Positions 1 through 9,764 of a stretch of 64,000 nucleotides of DNA are shown here, one piece after another (within the stretch, counting starts at the first letter, position 1; each line of letters begins with the position of its first letter). Position numbers and translations under genes: made by a program. Source of the stretch: Luteolibacter flavescens. Its GTDB lineage: Bacteria > Verrucomicrobiota > Verrucomicrobiia > Verrucomicrobiales > Akkermansiaceae. A model generated the notes under the pieces. It saw only the letters and a program-made list of their open reading frames with translations, ran no database searches and had not been told where the DNA came from. The DNA lies in contig NZ_JAPDDS010000010.1 in the NCBI RefSeq assembly GCF_025950085.1, positions 162,223 through 226,222 on the forward strand. Reading direction: 5' to 3'.

Positions 1-3000
1 GGAGCGCACGACGACCCGTCCGAGGAGCCGCATGCGGATTTCACGGATGGCTTCACCGCGGCAGACCTGCCGGGCTTGGAAAACATGGACCGCAAGTTCG
101 CCTACGTCGCGGACAAGGGCCTGCTGCATGCCCATGCGGGGATCACCTGGGCACAAGACCCTGCGAACCCGGTCTTCACGGAAGATTACATGGGACGTCT
201 CGGTCGCTACTGGGCGGCCCGTTTCGGGGCCTACCCGGTCCTGTGGACCGTGGCACAGGAGATCGATCCCTACATGTATGGCGCTTTCAATGCGACCACC
301 ATCCAGCGGTGGTTCGCAGGAGCGCAGGGCATGACGGAGCATGACGGCTATGGCCATCCCCTCGGAGCGCACATGGAGAACATGGGAAGCATCGCGTCCG
401 ATCCCAGGCGCTCGACGTGGTCGGCCAAACCCTACCACAAGTGGTGGCCGGTGCAGATGCAGGGGGATCTCAGCGGTCATACAGGACCGCGGAATTTCTA
501 CAACAGCACCCCTGCCAAGCCGGTGGTGCTTTACGAGGGACCCTACGATCATTTCTGGACGGACACGAAGGGCGCGCGCGGTGCGGGCTACAAGGCCTTC
601 CAGTGGGGCATGTGCGGCTATGGCTACGGTGCCGCGGGCGTGTGGAATGACATCTACGCCCTGGGCGACTATGGCACCGCCTACCAGATGCCCGCCCGCT
701 ACATGGACTGGCATACCGGGGCAAATCTACCCGCCGGCCAGCAGATGACCTACCTGAGGAACTTCTACACCTCGCTGGAGTGGTGGAAGCTCGTGCCGCG
801 CTTCGACGATGCGGCCTGGTCGGCTTTTGTGGAGCCCGCCCGTTCGCTTCTTTCCTCCGATGGGGACAAGACCTTCGTGGTCTACTTCTTCGGCAGCGGC
901 ACCACCACCGGCACGCTCCGCGGCATGGCCGCCACGACCTACGAAGCATCGTGGTTCGATCCCCGGACAGGTGCCACCACGAAGATCGGCGGCGTGACTC
1001 CGGTCAACGGCCAGTGGAACCTGCCCGCGCGTCCGGACGCGGAAGACTGGGTGCTGCTCGTGAAGCAGGCTCCTGCCACGGTGATGCCCTCCCCTGCTGC
1101 GGGCGCGAATGCCTCGGCATCGCAGAAGACGGTCTCCTGGACCACCCCGGGGATGCCTTCCAACCTTTCCTATGAGGTGCGCTTCGGCGATGCCACGCGC
1201 TACGACATCACGCGCCCGCACTCGAATCTCTACCTGATCACCCCGCCCGGAGGCACCACGGCCACCACCTGGCCGCTGCCTTCATCGCTGGTGCCCGGCA
1301 CCAATTACTACTGGATGCTCTCCGTGACGGACCCGGCCACGTCCAGCACCACGGACTATACCTTCTACTTCACCACGGTCGGAGGGGCCGCAACGGTGCC
1401 GGTGCCAAATGGCAGCTTTGAAATCCCAGGGCAGCTCGAAGGCCAGAACTGGGCGCGTGTCTCCCCGGCATGGAATCCGGGGGTGGTGGCGAACGGCTAT
1501 CAGCAGAACAACCTGAACTCGCCGGCCAGCGCGCACATGTCCGCTACCAGCGCGAACGGCGGAAACTGGTTCGCGCTGATCAATGCGAATGTTGGCAAGA
1601 TCAGCCAGAGCCTGAACACGATGGTCAGTGTCGGAGACACCGTGTCGGTGACATTCCAAGGCGGACGCGGAAGGACCGGCGTATCCACCGCGGCGGGCGG
1701 CACCTTCAACGCCTCCCTCGTCGTGGGCACCACGAAATACACGATCCCCGTGAACACCAGCCTGCAGGCGAACAACGCCTGGCAGCCCTACACGATCACC
1801 CAGACCGTCACCAATGGCGGCCCGCTCGGCATCGAATTCAGCGCCGTGAGCGGCGACCCGTGGCTGGACAACATCGGCGCCGTCACCATCACCCCCGCTC
1901 CCGTTTACTCGGTCACGCTGGACGGGCCAGCGGAAGGCCAGCGCTACCTCAGCGGCAGCGAAGTCACGGCGACCGCCACCGTGGCAAACGGCACCGGCCC
2001 CTACACGGTCAGCTACGAGCTCAGCCGCGACGGCGGCGCATGGACCGACGCGGGCAGCAGCTCCGCGGCTCCCTACACGGCAAACTTCGGTGCGCTTGCG
2101 AATGGCTCCTATCAGTTGCGTGCCACCGTGACGGACCGAGGTGCGGCCAATGCCACGCTCACCTCGATGCAACGGTCATTCATCGTTTCGCCGGTACGCT
2201 TGATCCCGGTGGAGAACGGCAGCTTCGAGACGACGGGGACCCTCACCACCAATTCGTGGGCCCGCATCGCTCCCGGCTGGAATCCGGGAACCACTGCCGC
2301 GGCTGGCTACCAACAGAACAGCGCGGCCGATACGAATTCGCGCCACCTCTCGCACACCAGTCCCGGCGGCGGCGTGTGGTTCGCGCTGATGAATGCGAAC
2401 ACGATCTCGATCACCCGCGACCTCGGCTCCACGGTGGAGGCGGGCGACACGCTGGCGATGAACTTCTACGCAGGCAGAGGTTCCGCGGGCCTGTCCACTG
2501 CTCCGGGCGGCGTCTTCAAGGCGGAGTTCATCGTGGGCACCACCGTGTATGACATGGTCGTGGACACGACCACGCAGGGTTACGACACGTGGCAGCTCCA
2601 CACGCTCGCGAAAACCATCGAGAACGGCGGCAACCTCTCCATCCGCTTCACCGCGGTGAGCGGCGATCCGTGGCTGGACAACATCAGCGCCGTGAGCGTG
2701 ACGAAGGCAGGCAGCGGAGCATCCTACGATGCCTGGATTTCCGGCCAAGAAGGCGTGGCCATGGAAGACCGCGGCTTCTCCGGAGATGCCGACAAGGATG
2801 GTGTCGCCAACGGCCTCGTCTGGCTCCTCGGCGGCGACAGCGTGCTTTCCGGAGGCCTCCAGCTTGCGCCCACCGGAGTGGCAAATCCCGATGGCACCCT
2901 GACCCTCACCTTCAATTGCCTGGGACCCGCCAGCCGCGGACCGGCCACCGTGGCGGTGCAGTATAGCGACGACAACCAGGCCTGGCAGACCGCAGCGGTG

Positions 3001-3141
3001 CCCGACATCAGCAGCACGGTCAATGGAGTGGAGTTCACGGTGGAAGGCACCGACCTCCTTCACGTGACCGCGAAGATCCCGCCGGTCCACAATGGCGATC
3101 CCCGGCTCTTCGGCCGGGTGACCGCCGCCATGCCGGAATGA
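1..3141 (+). CDS. Secreted DUF4038/apiosidase-like glycoside hydrolase, 5'-truncated by the window
   Basis: The frame is open from base 1 without a start, so the N-terminus lies upstream. More than 1040 residues are visible. The first ~320 resemble the end of a DUF4038 (GH140 apiosidase-like) catalytic domain plus its small C-terminal beta domain. Key motifs are 'EWWKLVP' and 'SWFDPRTG'. A fibronectin/Ig-like stretch follows. Then come two homologous ~165-residue modules, at about 1396-1893 and 2203-2703. Each begins with 'NGSFE' and ends with 'SGDPWLDNI', and an Ig-like linker separates them. The modules look like jelly-roll or carbohydrate-binding domains. The C-terminus carries 'GDADKDGVANGL', a module seen at the end of many verrucomicrobial exported proteins. 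It is probably an extracellular polysaccharide-degrading enzyme. The family call is by motif only and the catalytic acids are not confidently placed. Confidence 0.7.
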   Translation, partial: GAHDDPSEEPHADFTDGFTAADLPGLENMDRKFAYVADKGLLHAHAGITWAQDPANPVFTEDYMGRLGRYWAARFGAYPVLWTVAQEIDPYMYGAFNATTIQRWFAGAQGMTEHDGYGHPLGAHMENMGSIASDPRRSTWSAKPYHKWWPVQMQGDLSGHTGPRNFYNSTPAKPVVLYEGPYDHFWTDTKGARGAGYKAFQWGMCGYGYGAAGVWNDIYALGDYGTAYQMPARYMDWHTGANLPAGQQMTYLRNFYTSLEWWKLVPRFDDAAWSAFVEPARSLLSSDGDKTFVVYFFGSGTTTGTLRGMAATTYEASWFDPRTGATTKIGGVTPVNGQWNLPARPDAEDWVLLVKQAPATVMPSPAAGANASASQKTVSWTTPGMPSNLSYEVRFGDATRYDITRPHSNLYLITPPGGTTATTWPLPSSLVPGTNYYWMLSVTDPATSSTTDYTFYFTTVGGAATVPVPNGSFEIPGQLEGQNWARVSPAWNPGVVANGYQQNNLNSPASAHMSATSANGGNWFALINANVGKISQSLNTMVSVGDTVSVTFQGGRGRTGVSTAAGGTFNASLVVGTTKYTIPVNTSLQANNAWQPYTITQTVTNGGPLGIEFSAVSGDPWLDNIGAVTITPAPVYSVTLDGPAEGQRYLSGSEVTATATVANGTGPYTVSYELSRDGGAWTDAGSSSAAPYTANFGALANGSYQLRATVTDRGAANATLTSMQRSFIVSPVRLIPVENGSFETTGTLTTNSWARIAPGWNPGTTAAAGYQQNSAADTNSRHLSHTSPGGGVWFALMNANTISITRDLGSTVEAGDTLAMNFYAGRGSAGLSTAPGGVFKAEFIVGTTVYDMVVDTTTQGYDTWQLHTLAKTIENGGNLSIRFTAVSGDPWLDNISAVSVTKAGSGASYDAWISGQEGVAMEDRGFSGDADKDGVANGLVWLLGGDSVLSGGLQLAPTGVANPDGTLTLTFNCLGPASRGPATVAVQYSDDNQAWQTAAVPDISSTVNGVEFTVEGTDLLHVTAKIPPVHNGDPRLFGRVTAAMPE

Positions 3142-3151
3142 CCCGCGAGGG

Positions 3152-5698
3152 TCAGGCCCCTCCCCTCAGGATTTCCAGCGGCGAGTGGTGACACACGCCG
3201 CGACTGAGGGCGAGGCCGCCGATGACGGAGATGCCGGTGGCCGCGACGAAGGCCCCGGCGACCACCGTGAGATCGGGCCAGGGAGATCCCTGGAAAACGA
3301 ACTTCGCCAGCGCGGCATTTCCCACGACGGCCAGCACGACGCCGGTCAACGCGGACAGCACGCCGAGCGCGGCATACTCGATCACGAGGATGGTCCGCAC
3401 CTGCTTCGCGGAGGCACCGAGCGTCCGCAGCAGCACGCTTTCCCGCAGTCGCACGTCGCGGCCATTGAGCATTGTGCCGATGACGATGGGAAGACCTGCG
3501 AGCACGGTGAATCCGGCAAGCACCGAAACGACCGTCGAGATCTTCGAGAGGATATCGCGCACCGTCTCAAGGATGAGCGTGAGGTCGATGGCGGTGACGT
3601 TCGCGAAGTCGGCCACCAGCGACCGCTGCAATTCGCCGGAGGCGGCCTGAGTCGGCGTCTTGGTGGTGACGACGTGGAAGCCCGGAGCGTCCTCCAACAC
3701 GCCCGGCGGGAAGACCATGAAGAAGTTCAGGTTGAAGCGGCTCCAGTCCACCTTCCGCAGGCTGGTGATGCGCGCCTTCACTGGCACGCCCTGCACGTCC
3801 AGAGTCAGTTCATCGCCGATCCCCACCTTCATGTCGCCGGCGATCTTTTCCTCAAGCGACAGCGGCACCGGCTGGTCCGGGTCCGGAATCGAGGAGTGCC
3901 ACTCGCCCGCGACGAGCGTCTCGGTGGCATTCATCTCGGCACGATAGGTCGAGCGGAATTCACGACGGGAAATCCATCGCGGCAAGCCGGGGACATCGCG
4001 CACGGCCACGCCGCGGATCGCCTCGATGCGCATGGTCACCATCGGCGCGCTCTCCAGCACGGGAAGGCCCTGCTTTTCCACGGTCTCGCGCACCCCGGCC
4101 ACCTGGTCCGGCTGCACGTCGATAAGGTAGAGATTCGGGCTCTCCGCGTTTTGCGTGAGATTCATCCGCTCGCGGATCAGGCTGCCGGTCAGCAGCACCG
4201 TCACGAGCAGGAAGGTGCCGAGCCCCAGCGAAAGCAGGAAGAGCAAGGTCTGGTTGCGGGGGCGATGGAGATTCGAAAGCCCCTGCCGCAGCAGGTAGGG
4301 CATCCGGGAATTCACCGAGCGCCGGGTCACGACGATGAGCAGCTTCGCCACGCCGACGAGCACCGCGAAGGCCACGGCGAGACCACCCACCAGCGACAGC
4401 GCCCGCTTCCACTCCGGGTCATTGGTCAGGGCCAGCACCACCAGCAGGCCCAGCAGCAGCGCATACACGGGGAGCGCCCGCAGGGTATTCCCCTCCAGCG
4501 TCGCCCCACCCCGCAGCGTGGCAGCCGGGGAAATGCGGCGGATTTTCAACAGCGGCAGCAGGGCGAATCCGCAGCACACGGCAAAGCCCGCCGCAGTCGT
4601 GCGGGCGACCACCGCCCATTCCGGAGCCGCCTTCACCGAGATCGGCAGCTCACCCTCGAAGAATGACAGCGTCCCGGTCTGCAGGATGATCCCCAGCCCG
4701 GCTCCGACCACCGCGCCCAGCAGCCCGAGCGCCGCTGCCTGCACGAAGTAGATCGCAAAGGCGACCTGCCCCGGACAACCGAGGCAGCGCAAGATCGCCA
4801 CCGTGGGAACGCGGCGCACCACGTGGGCATGCACCGCGCCCGCCACGCCGATCGCCCCGAGCACCAGCGCCGCGAGGGCTAGGATGCCGAGGAAGCGTTG
4901 GAAATGCTCCAGCGCGTCGCCGAGGTTTTCCCGGCGGTCGGCCGGGGTCTCCAGACGCCACGGGGTATCGGGGAAAGCCTGCCGGATGGTCTCCTTCAGG
5001 TCCCCGGCTGCATCCGGGATCTCCAGATGCACCTGGTGGCTCGACATGCTGTTCTTCGAAAGCAGGCCGGTGGCTTCGATATCGCCGAGCCGGACGTAGG
5101 CCTCCGGGGCGAAGCCGCTGAAGCGGCTGCTCTTTGGCGCGGGCTTCGTCACCGAGCCGAGGATGGGCAGGCGCAGGCCGCCCAGCTCGACCTCGTCACC
5201 GGGCTTCGCGCCGAATTGGTCCAGCAGCGCCGGCTCCAGCAGGATGCCGGGGCCCTCCTTCAGCTTCTGCCAGCCACCGGCGGGATTTGTCTCCACCTCG
5301 CCGTAGTAGGGATAGCCGCCCTCGATCCCGCGCACCTGCACCATCCGGGTGCCGCCGCCGGAAAGGAATTTCAGCATCGAGGGAAAGGACGTCTCCCGGC
5401 TGACCGACTGCGCCATCGTTTTCAGGCGGGTGAGGTCTTCCGCGGACACCGGCTGGCGGGAGGAAATCTGCAAGTCCGAGCCCAGCAGCGCCTTCGCCTG
5501 GGTCTCGATGCCCGTCTGCACGCTGGCCTTCAGCGAGTGGATCGCCGTCAGCGCCGCGATGCCCGAGACGATCGCCAGCGAGAAAATCAGCAGCCGCCCG
5601 CGCTGCGACCGGCTGTCCCGCCATGCCATGCGCCACGTCCAGGGATGAAAAAGTGCGGCGAGGAAAAATCTGGGGAGCGAGCGGGAACCGGAACTCAT
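3152..5698 (-). CDS. ybbP: FtsX-like ABC transporter permease (YbbP type)
   Basis: This 848-residue membrane protein has the architecture of YbbP permeases. There is an N-terminal membrane segment ('LLIFSLAIVSGIAALTAI'), a large periplasmic domain, and two FtsX-type clusters of transmembrane helices. One cluster lies near residues 265-500 and the other in the last ~150 residues. YbbP works with the ATPase YbbA. In many bacteria ybbA and ybbP are adjacent and divergent from tesA. Here the matching ATPase and TesA lie at 52.6-54.0 kb, so the module is split. The gene converges on the DUF4038 gene with a 10-nt gap that contains only a short GACCC/GGGTC hairpin. Confidence 0.88.
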   Translation of the reverse strand: MSSGSRSLPRFFLAALFHPWTWRMAWRDSRSQRGRLLIFSLAIVSGIAALTAIHSLKASVQTGIETQAKALLGSDLQISSRQPVSAEDLTRLKTMAQSVSRETSFPSMLKFLSGGGTRMVQVRGIEGGYPYYGEVETNPAGGWQKLKEGPGILLEPALLDQFGAKPGDEVELGGLRLPILGSVTKPAPKSSRFSGFAPEAYVRLGDIEATGLLSKNSMSSHQVHLEIPDAAGDLKETIRQAFPDTPWRLETPADRRENLGDALEHFQRFLGILALAALVLGAIGVAGAVHAHVVRRVPTVAILRCLGCPGQVAFAIYFVQAAALGLLGAVVGAGLGIILQTGTLSFFEGELPISVKAAPEWAVVARTTAAGFAVCCGFALLPLLKIRRISPAATLRGGATLEGNTLRALPVYALLLGLLVVLALTNDPEWKRALSLVGGLAVAFAVLVGVAKLLIVVTRRSVNSRMPYLLRQGLSNLHRPRNQTLLFLLSLGLGTFLLVTVLLTGSLIRERMNLTQNAESPNLYLIDVQPDQVAGVRETVEKQGLPVLESAPMVTMRIEAIRGVAVRDVPGLPRWISRREFRSTYRAEMNATETLVAGEWHSSIPDPDQPVPLSLEEKIAGDMKVGIGDELTLDVQGVPVKARITSLRKVDWSRFNLNFFMVFPPGVLEDAPGFHVVTTKTPTQAASGELQRSLVADFANVTAIDLTLILETVRDILSKISTVVSVLAGFTVLAGLPIVIGTMLNGRDVRLRESVLLRTLGASAKQVRTILVIEYAALGVLSALTGVVLAVVGNAALAKFVFQGSPWPDLTVVAGAFVAATGISVIGGLALSRGVCHHSPLEILRGGA

Positions 5699-5877
5699 GC
5701 GGATGGTGGCAGCAAAATCTGCCCCATCTTTGCATCAGGCGGCGATTTGACAAACAGGAGCTTTGAACTTCCGCCCTCCGGCCCCACTTCGCGGCACCGG
5801 CTTCCGGCCAATCCTTCCTTGCGCCATCGCGAGGGTATGGCCATGGTCTGATCGAATCGGACCTCGATTCCATCATC

Positions 5878-6348
5878 ATGGAACCGCTTATCATCCTTTC
5901 CAATCTCGGCCGGGTGCGAGCCCTGGCATTCCGGGCTGCGGGCGACGACCCGCGGCAACAAGACCATCTCAGCGAAATCCCGAACAGCCGGGTGGAACTG
6001 CGACCCCAGTCCGTCACGAAGGTCGTGACCGACCAAGCAGGACGCGCTCCGCAAAGCGGCCCAGTGGGTCTTGCGGGCGGGATGTCCTTCGGGGAAATGC
6101 ACGGCTTGGAGACGGAACTCGAAAAGCAGGCGCTCGCGAGGATCGCGATGGAGATTGGCGACCGTGTCGCGGAGGAAGGCAATCCCCGCTGGCACCTCGT
6201 GGCGCCCGCCACCATCCTGCCCGCACTCCAGAAAGCGCTCCCCGCGGAAGCAAGGAAGACCCTCGCCAGCACCTCGACCGGTGACCTGACGAAGCTGCCG
6301 ATCGCCAAGCTGGAGGCCCACCTGATGCACGGCAGCGCGTCGAAGTGA
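5878..6348 (+). CDS. Host-attachment (PF10116-like) family protein
   Basis: A 156-residue soluble protein with no signal peptide or membrane segment. It has the layout of the 'protein required for attachment to host cells' family. These features are an N-terminal strand ending in 'RVRALAF', a 'DQAGRAPQ' segment that resembles the family's conserved D-x-x-GR motif, and a C-terminal 'WHLVAPATILPALQKAL' block followed by 'STGDLTKLP'. These proteins are distant relatives of eRF1-fold release-factor domains and their real biochemical role is unknown. It sits alone between the divergent ybbP gene and an MBL-fold hydrolase. ATG 5878 is the natural start. Confidence 0.68.
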   Translation: MEPLIILSNLGRVRALAFRAAGDDPRQQDHLSEIPNSRVELRPQSVTKVVTDQAGRAPQSGPVGLAGGMSFGEMHGLETELEKQALARIAMEIGDRVAEEGNPRWHLVAPATILPALQKALPAEARKTLASTSTGDLTKLPIAKLEAHLMHGSASK

Positions 6349-6415
6349 GCCCACTGTCTCGTCCGCTTTCGTGGGCGGATTGACACCTCGGGATGGGGCG
6401 GGCTTGATCCGTCCC

Positions 6416-7027
6416 ATGCCTGAGCGCTTCACCGGTGGTTTCTTCCAGACAAATGGTTATCTGCTGAAAACCCCGGGAGATTCCTACATCCTCGTCGATG
6501 CCCCGATGGGAGTCGCTGCATGGCTGAGGGCGAAAAACATCGTCCCCGCGGCCTTGCTGCTGACCCACCAGCACATTGATCATATCGACGATGCGTCTGA
6601 GGTGGCAGCGATGGGCGTGAAAGTGCATGCGTTTTCACCCCATTCGGCCGAGCTGACCTTGGAGACCCTGCTCCAGAATCTGGGGATGCAGGTGCGCGTC
6701 CAGCCTTTCACCGTCGATGAGGTGCTGGAAGGCCGGAAGTCATTGGAAATCGATGGCTTGCGCATCGATCTTGCCCACGTTCCGGGTCACTCCGCGGACA
6801 GCGTGACCTTTTTCCTGCCGGACCAAGGAGAGCTCTTTTCCGGCGACACGCTGATGGCCAGCGGCTTGGGGAGATCGGACTTCCCGGGTGGCGACGGCAG
6901 GTTGCTGATCGATGGAATTCGGGAGAAGCTTCTGGCTCTTCCATTGGATACGAAGGTCTTCCCCGGCCACGGTCCCGCCACCACGATCGGCGCGGAACGT
7001 GCTGGAAACCCGTATTGTGGCGACTGA
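6416..7027 (+). CDS. Metallo-beta-lactamase-fold hydrolase (glyoxalase II-like)
   Basis: A 203-residue cytoplasmic MBL-fold enzyme. The metal-binding motif THQHIDH is near residue 46. It is followed by 'HVPGHSADS', the bridging aspartate in 'FSGDTLM', and 'FPGHGPAT' near the C-terminus. The 'GLGRSDFPGGD' segment is typical of small glyoxalase II/YcbL-like hydrolases that act on thioesters or similar substrates. Substrate is unknown. The frame could start at GTG 6371, but ATG 6416 gives the compact family N-terminus. Confidence 0.85.
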   Translation: MPERFTGGFFQTNGYLLKTPGDSYILVDAPMGVAAWLRAKNIVPAALLLTHQHIDHIDDASEVAAMGVKVHAFSPHSAELTLETLLQNLGMQVRVQPFTVDEVLEGRKSLEIDGLRIDLAHVPGHSADSVTFFLPDQGELFSGDTLMASGLGRSDFPGGDGRLLIDGIREKLLALPLDTKVFPGHGPATTIGAERAGNPYCGD

Positions 7028-7148
7028 ACGGGAACGAAAGACCCGTCCGGTGGCGCTTTCCTCCCGCGAGAAATCCGCTGGAAATCCGGGTCTCATCCTG
7101 CGAGTTTCGTAAAGCCGATGAATCAACCGACGTTTACAGCCTGAATCC

Positions 7149-9764
7149 ATGGCAGATGAACCGAAAGCGCCGGTGGAAATCCCGATCCCGGAATCCCTCC
7201 GGCGGCAGCTCGACCAATTCCGCCGCCGCCTGTGGAGAAACAAGATCTCCGAGGCGCTGCTGGCCGGATTGTTCGGCCTTGTCGCGTCCTTCCTCATCGT
7301 CTTCGCGCTGGACCGCGTGTGGCAGACCCCCGGTCCGGTCCGTCTCGGCATCCTGATCGGCGGCACCTCGCTCGCCGCGATTTTCGCCCCCCTCTGGCTG
7401 CACCGCTGGGTGTGGAGACACCGCCGGGAGAACCAGCTTGCCCGCCTGATCGCCAAGAAGTATCCAGGCCTTGGCGACCGGCTTCTCGGCGTGGTGGAAC
7501 TGCAGGGCCAGAAGGAAAACGCCGACACCCTCTCACCCCGCCTGCGTGCCGCGGCGATGGAGCAGGTCGCGGCCGAGGCCGAGCGGCGGAAGCTGGACGA
7601 GGCTCTTCCATCTTCCCGCAGCAAGACCTGGGGGCTGGCCGTGGTGTCCGTATTCGCTCTGGCCGCAGGTGGCTTCATGCTCGCACCGAAGGCCGGATGG
7701 AGCTCGCTGAAGCGCTGGCTGATGCCGCTTTCCACGTCCCCGCGCTATACCTTCACCTCCCTGGAAAACGTGCCGGTGGAGTTGACCGTCCCACAGGGCG
7801 AGGCATTCCGGCTGAGCCTGACGCTGGGCGCGGACTCCGAGTGGACCCCGGAAAACGGCACGGCCCGCTACGGACGGCAGGACCCGGTGGCGGCGATCCG
7901 TGAGGACAAGAGCTACCACTTCGACTTCCCCGCCCAGCAGGACCCGGGTGTGATCAAGGTGGAGATCGGCGACGCGAAGCACTCGATCAAGATCATCCCC
8001 CATCTCCGGCCCGCGATCCGCAAGGTCTTCGCAAACGTCAGCTACCCGGACTACCTCCAGCTCCCCGCCCGTGAGGTCGATCTCGGCTCCGGCGTGCTGA
8101 CCTCGGTGCAGGGCAGCAAGGTGAGCATCACCGCGGACGCCACCCGCGATCTGAAGTCAGCGACCTACGGCCCCCTTACCCGCGAGCAGGCGGTGGTGGG
8201 CGAAGGCGGCACGATGAGCATTTCCGGCACCTCCGCGCAGACCCCGCCGCTGGAGCTGGGTGAGAATGGTTTCACGGTGCCGATTTCCTGGACCGACACG
8301 CTGGGCCTGGCCGGTCAGGACGGCTTCGAGGTCCGCGTCGACTCGCTGCCCGATGGCGCTCCCGGCATCTATATCCAGGGAGTAGCCCGCCAGCACGCGA
8401 TGCTGCCGGACGAGACCATCGATTTCCAAGTGGCCTCTGAAGACGACTTCGGCCTCCGCCGGATTGGACTGGAGTGGAAGGGTGAATTCACCCGCGCCAC
8501 CGACGAGACTCCCGCTACCGGCGAGATGAAAATCGTGGACGGCGGACCGACCAGCAATCGCCTGTCGGGTGACGTGGCCTTCTCCCCCGCAACGCACAAC
8601 ATCGTGCCGCAAAAGCTGACCCTCCGCGCATGGGCGGAGGACTATCTGCCGGGGCGCCCGCGGGCCTACTCGGAGCCGGTCACGCTTTTCATCCTCACGC
8701 TGGATGAGCACGCCCAGATGTTGAAGACGCAGTTCGACCGCTCGATCAGCGAGCTGGAAGACCTGGCCCGCCGCGAACGCGATCTCTTCGAGGAAAACCA
8801 GCGCCTTGAGATGCTGGACGATGCGAAGCTCCAGGAGGAAGACGCACAGAAGCGGCTGCAGGCCCAGCAGGAGGCCGAGCGCCAACAGACCGAGCGCATG
8901 CAGGACCTCGCCGAGAAGATGGAGAAGCTCTTCAAGGACAGCGCCCGCAACGAGAGCATCGACAAGGAGACGATGAAGAAGATGGCGGATGCCATGCAGT
9001 CGATGAAGGAGCTTTCCCAGCAGGACATGCCGGAGATCGAGAAGAAGCTCGGCGACGCTCAGGACCAGAAGAACTCCGAGGAAAAGGCCAAGGAGGACGT
9101 GAAGGAGGCGGTGGAGCAGCAAAAAGAAGCTCTGGAGAAAATGCAGGACGCCGTGGACAAGGCCAACGACGCCAACGAGCGCTTCGAGGCCAGCACCTTC
9201 GTCAACCGCCTCAAGAAAGCTGCCACCGAAGAGACCGGCATCGCCACCACGGTCATCGAGCCTTCCTTCTACGAGCGCACCGCCGGCATGCGGGTGAGCG
9301 AGCTGGACCCGTCGGATTCCGGCAAGCTGGTGGACATCGTCCGCCAGCAGTCGAACACCACCTCGGATGTCCGCTGGATCCAGGAGGACCTCTCCCACTT
9401 CCACGCCCGGACGAACAAGGAAGCCTACCGCAAGGTGCTGGAGGCGATGGCCGAGTCACGCATCGACGTGCAGCTCGAAGACGTCCGCCGTGTGCTGGAG
9501 GCCAACCAGGGTGCTCTCGCCTGGGAAGGATCGAGCAAGGCCGCCGCCAAGCTCAACGAGTGGGCGAAGCTGCTCGAAGGAGAGAAGGAAGACGGCGGTG
9601 GTGGTGAAGGCGGCGGCGACAGCGGCGGCCAGGACCCCGACGAAGATTTCGAATTCATGCTGCGCGTGATGAAGATGATCCAGCAGGAGCAGGACATTCG
9701 CGCGCGCACCCGCTCACTGGAAACCCTGCGCCGCTCCTACGAGGCCCAACCCGCCAAGCCATGA
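7149..9764 (+). CDS. Large membrane-anchored protein with long coiled coil (DUF4175-like)
   Basis: The 871-residue protein has two N-terminal membrane helices at about 38-58 and 66-88 and another near 160-178. A beta-rich periplasmic region follows to about residue 510. Next is a strongly charged coiled coil of roughly 200 residues, rich in E, K, Q and D, and a Gly/Glu-rich linker near residue 815. This layout resembles DUF4175-type proteins found beside MoxR/BatA operons in Planctomycetes and Verrucomicrobia. Its stop overlaps the next start (ATGA), indicating translational coupling. It is the first gene of an operon running to 15692. No catalytic motif is visible, and a scaffold role in the envelope is inference. 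Confidence 0.65.
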   Translation: MADEPKAPVEIPIPESLRRQLDQFRRRLWRNKISEALLAGLFGLVASFLIVFALDRVWQTPGPVRLGILIGGTSLAAIFAPLWLHRWVWRHRRENQLARLIAKKYPGLGDRLLGVVELQGQKENADTLSPRLRAAAMEQVAAEAERRKLDEALPSSRSKTWGLAVVSVFALAAGGFMLAPKAGWSSLKRWLMPLSTSPRYTFTSLENVPVELTVPQGEAFRLSLTLGADSEWTPENGTARYGRQDPVAAIREDKSYHFDFPAQQDPGVIKVEIGDAKHSIKIIPHLRPAIRKVFANVSYPDYLQLPAREVDLGSGVLTSVQGSKVSITADATRDLKSATYGPLTREQAVVGEGGTMSISGTSAQTPPLELGENGFTVPISWTDTLGLAGQDGFEVRVDSLPDGAPGIYIQGVARQHAMLPDETIDFQVASEDDFGLRRIGLEWKGEFTRATDETPATGEMKIVDGGPTSNRLSGDVAFSPATHNIVPQKLTLRAWAEDYLPGRPRAYSEPVTLFILTLDEHAQMLKTQFDRSISELEDLARRERDLFEENQRLEMLDDAKLQEEDAQKRLQAQQEAERQQTERMQDLAEKMEKLFKDSARNESIDKETMKKMADAMQSMKELSQQDMPEIEKKLGDAQDQKNSEEKAKEDVKEAVEQQKEALEKMQDAVDKANDANERFEASTFVNRLKKAATEETGIATTVIEPSFYERTAGMRVSELDPSDSGKLVDIVRQQSNTTSDVRWIQEDLSHFHARTNKEAYRKVLEAMAESRIDVQLEDVRRVLEANQGALAWEGSSKAAAKLNEWAKLLEGEKEDGGGGEGGGDSGGQDPDEDFEFMLRVMKMIQQEQDIRARTRSLETLRRSYEAQPAKP

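Noticed and set aside
5745..5775. TTGACA at 5747 as a promoter for the host-attachment gene
   Set aside because: No acceptable -10 box at 16-18 nt spacing was found.
8157..9404. 415-codon minus-strand open frame opposite the DUF4175-like gene
   Set aside because: A shadow of the coiled-coil coding strand: Leu/Val/His-rich with no family features.
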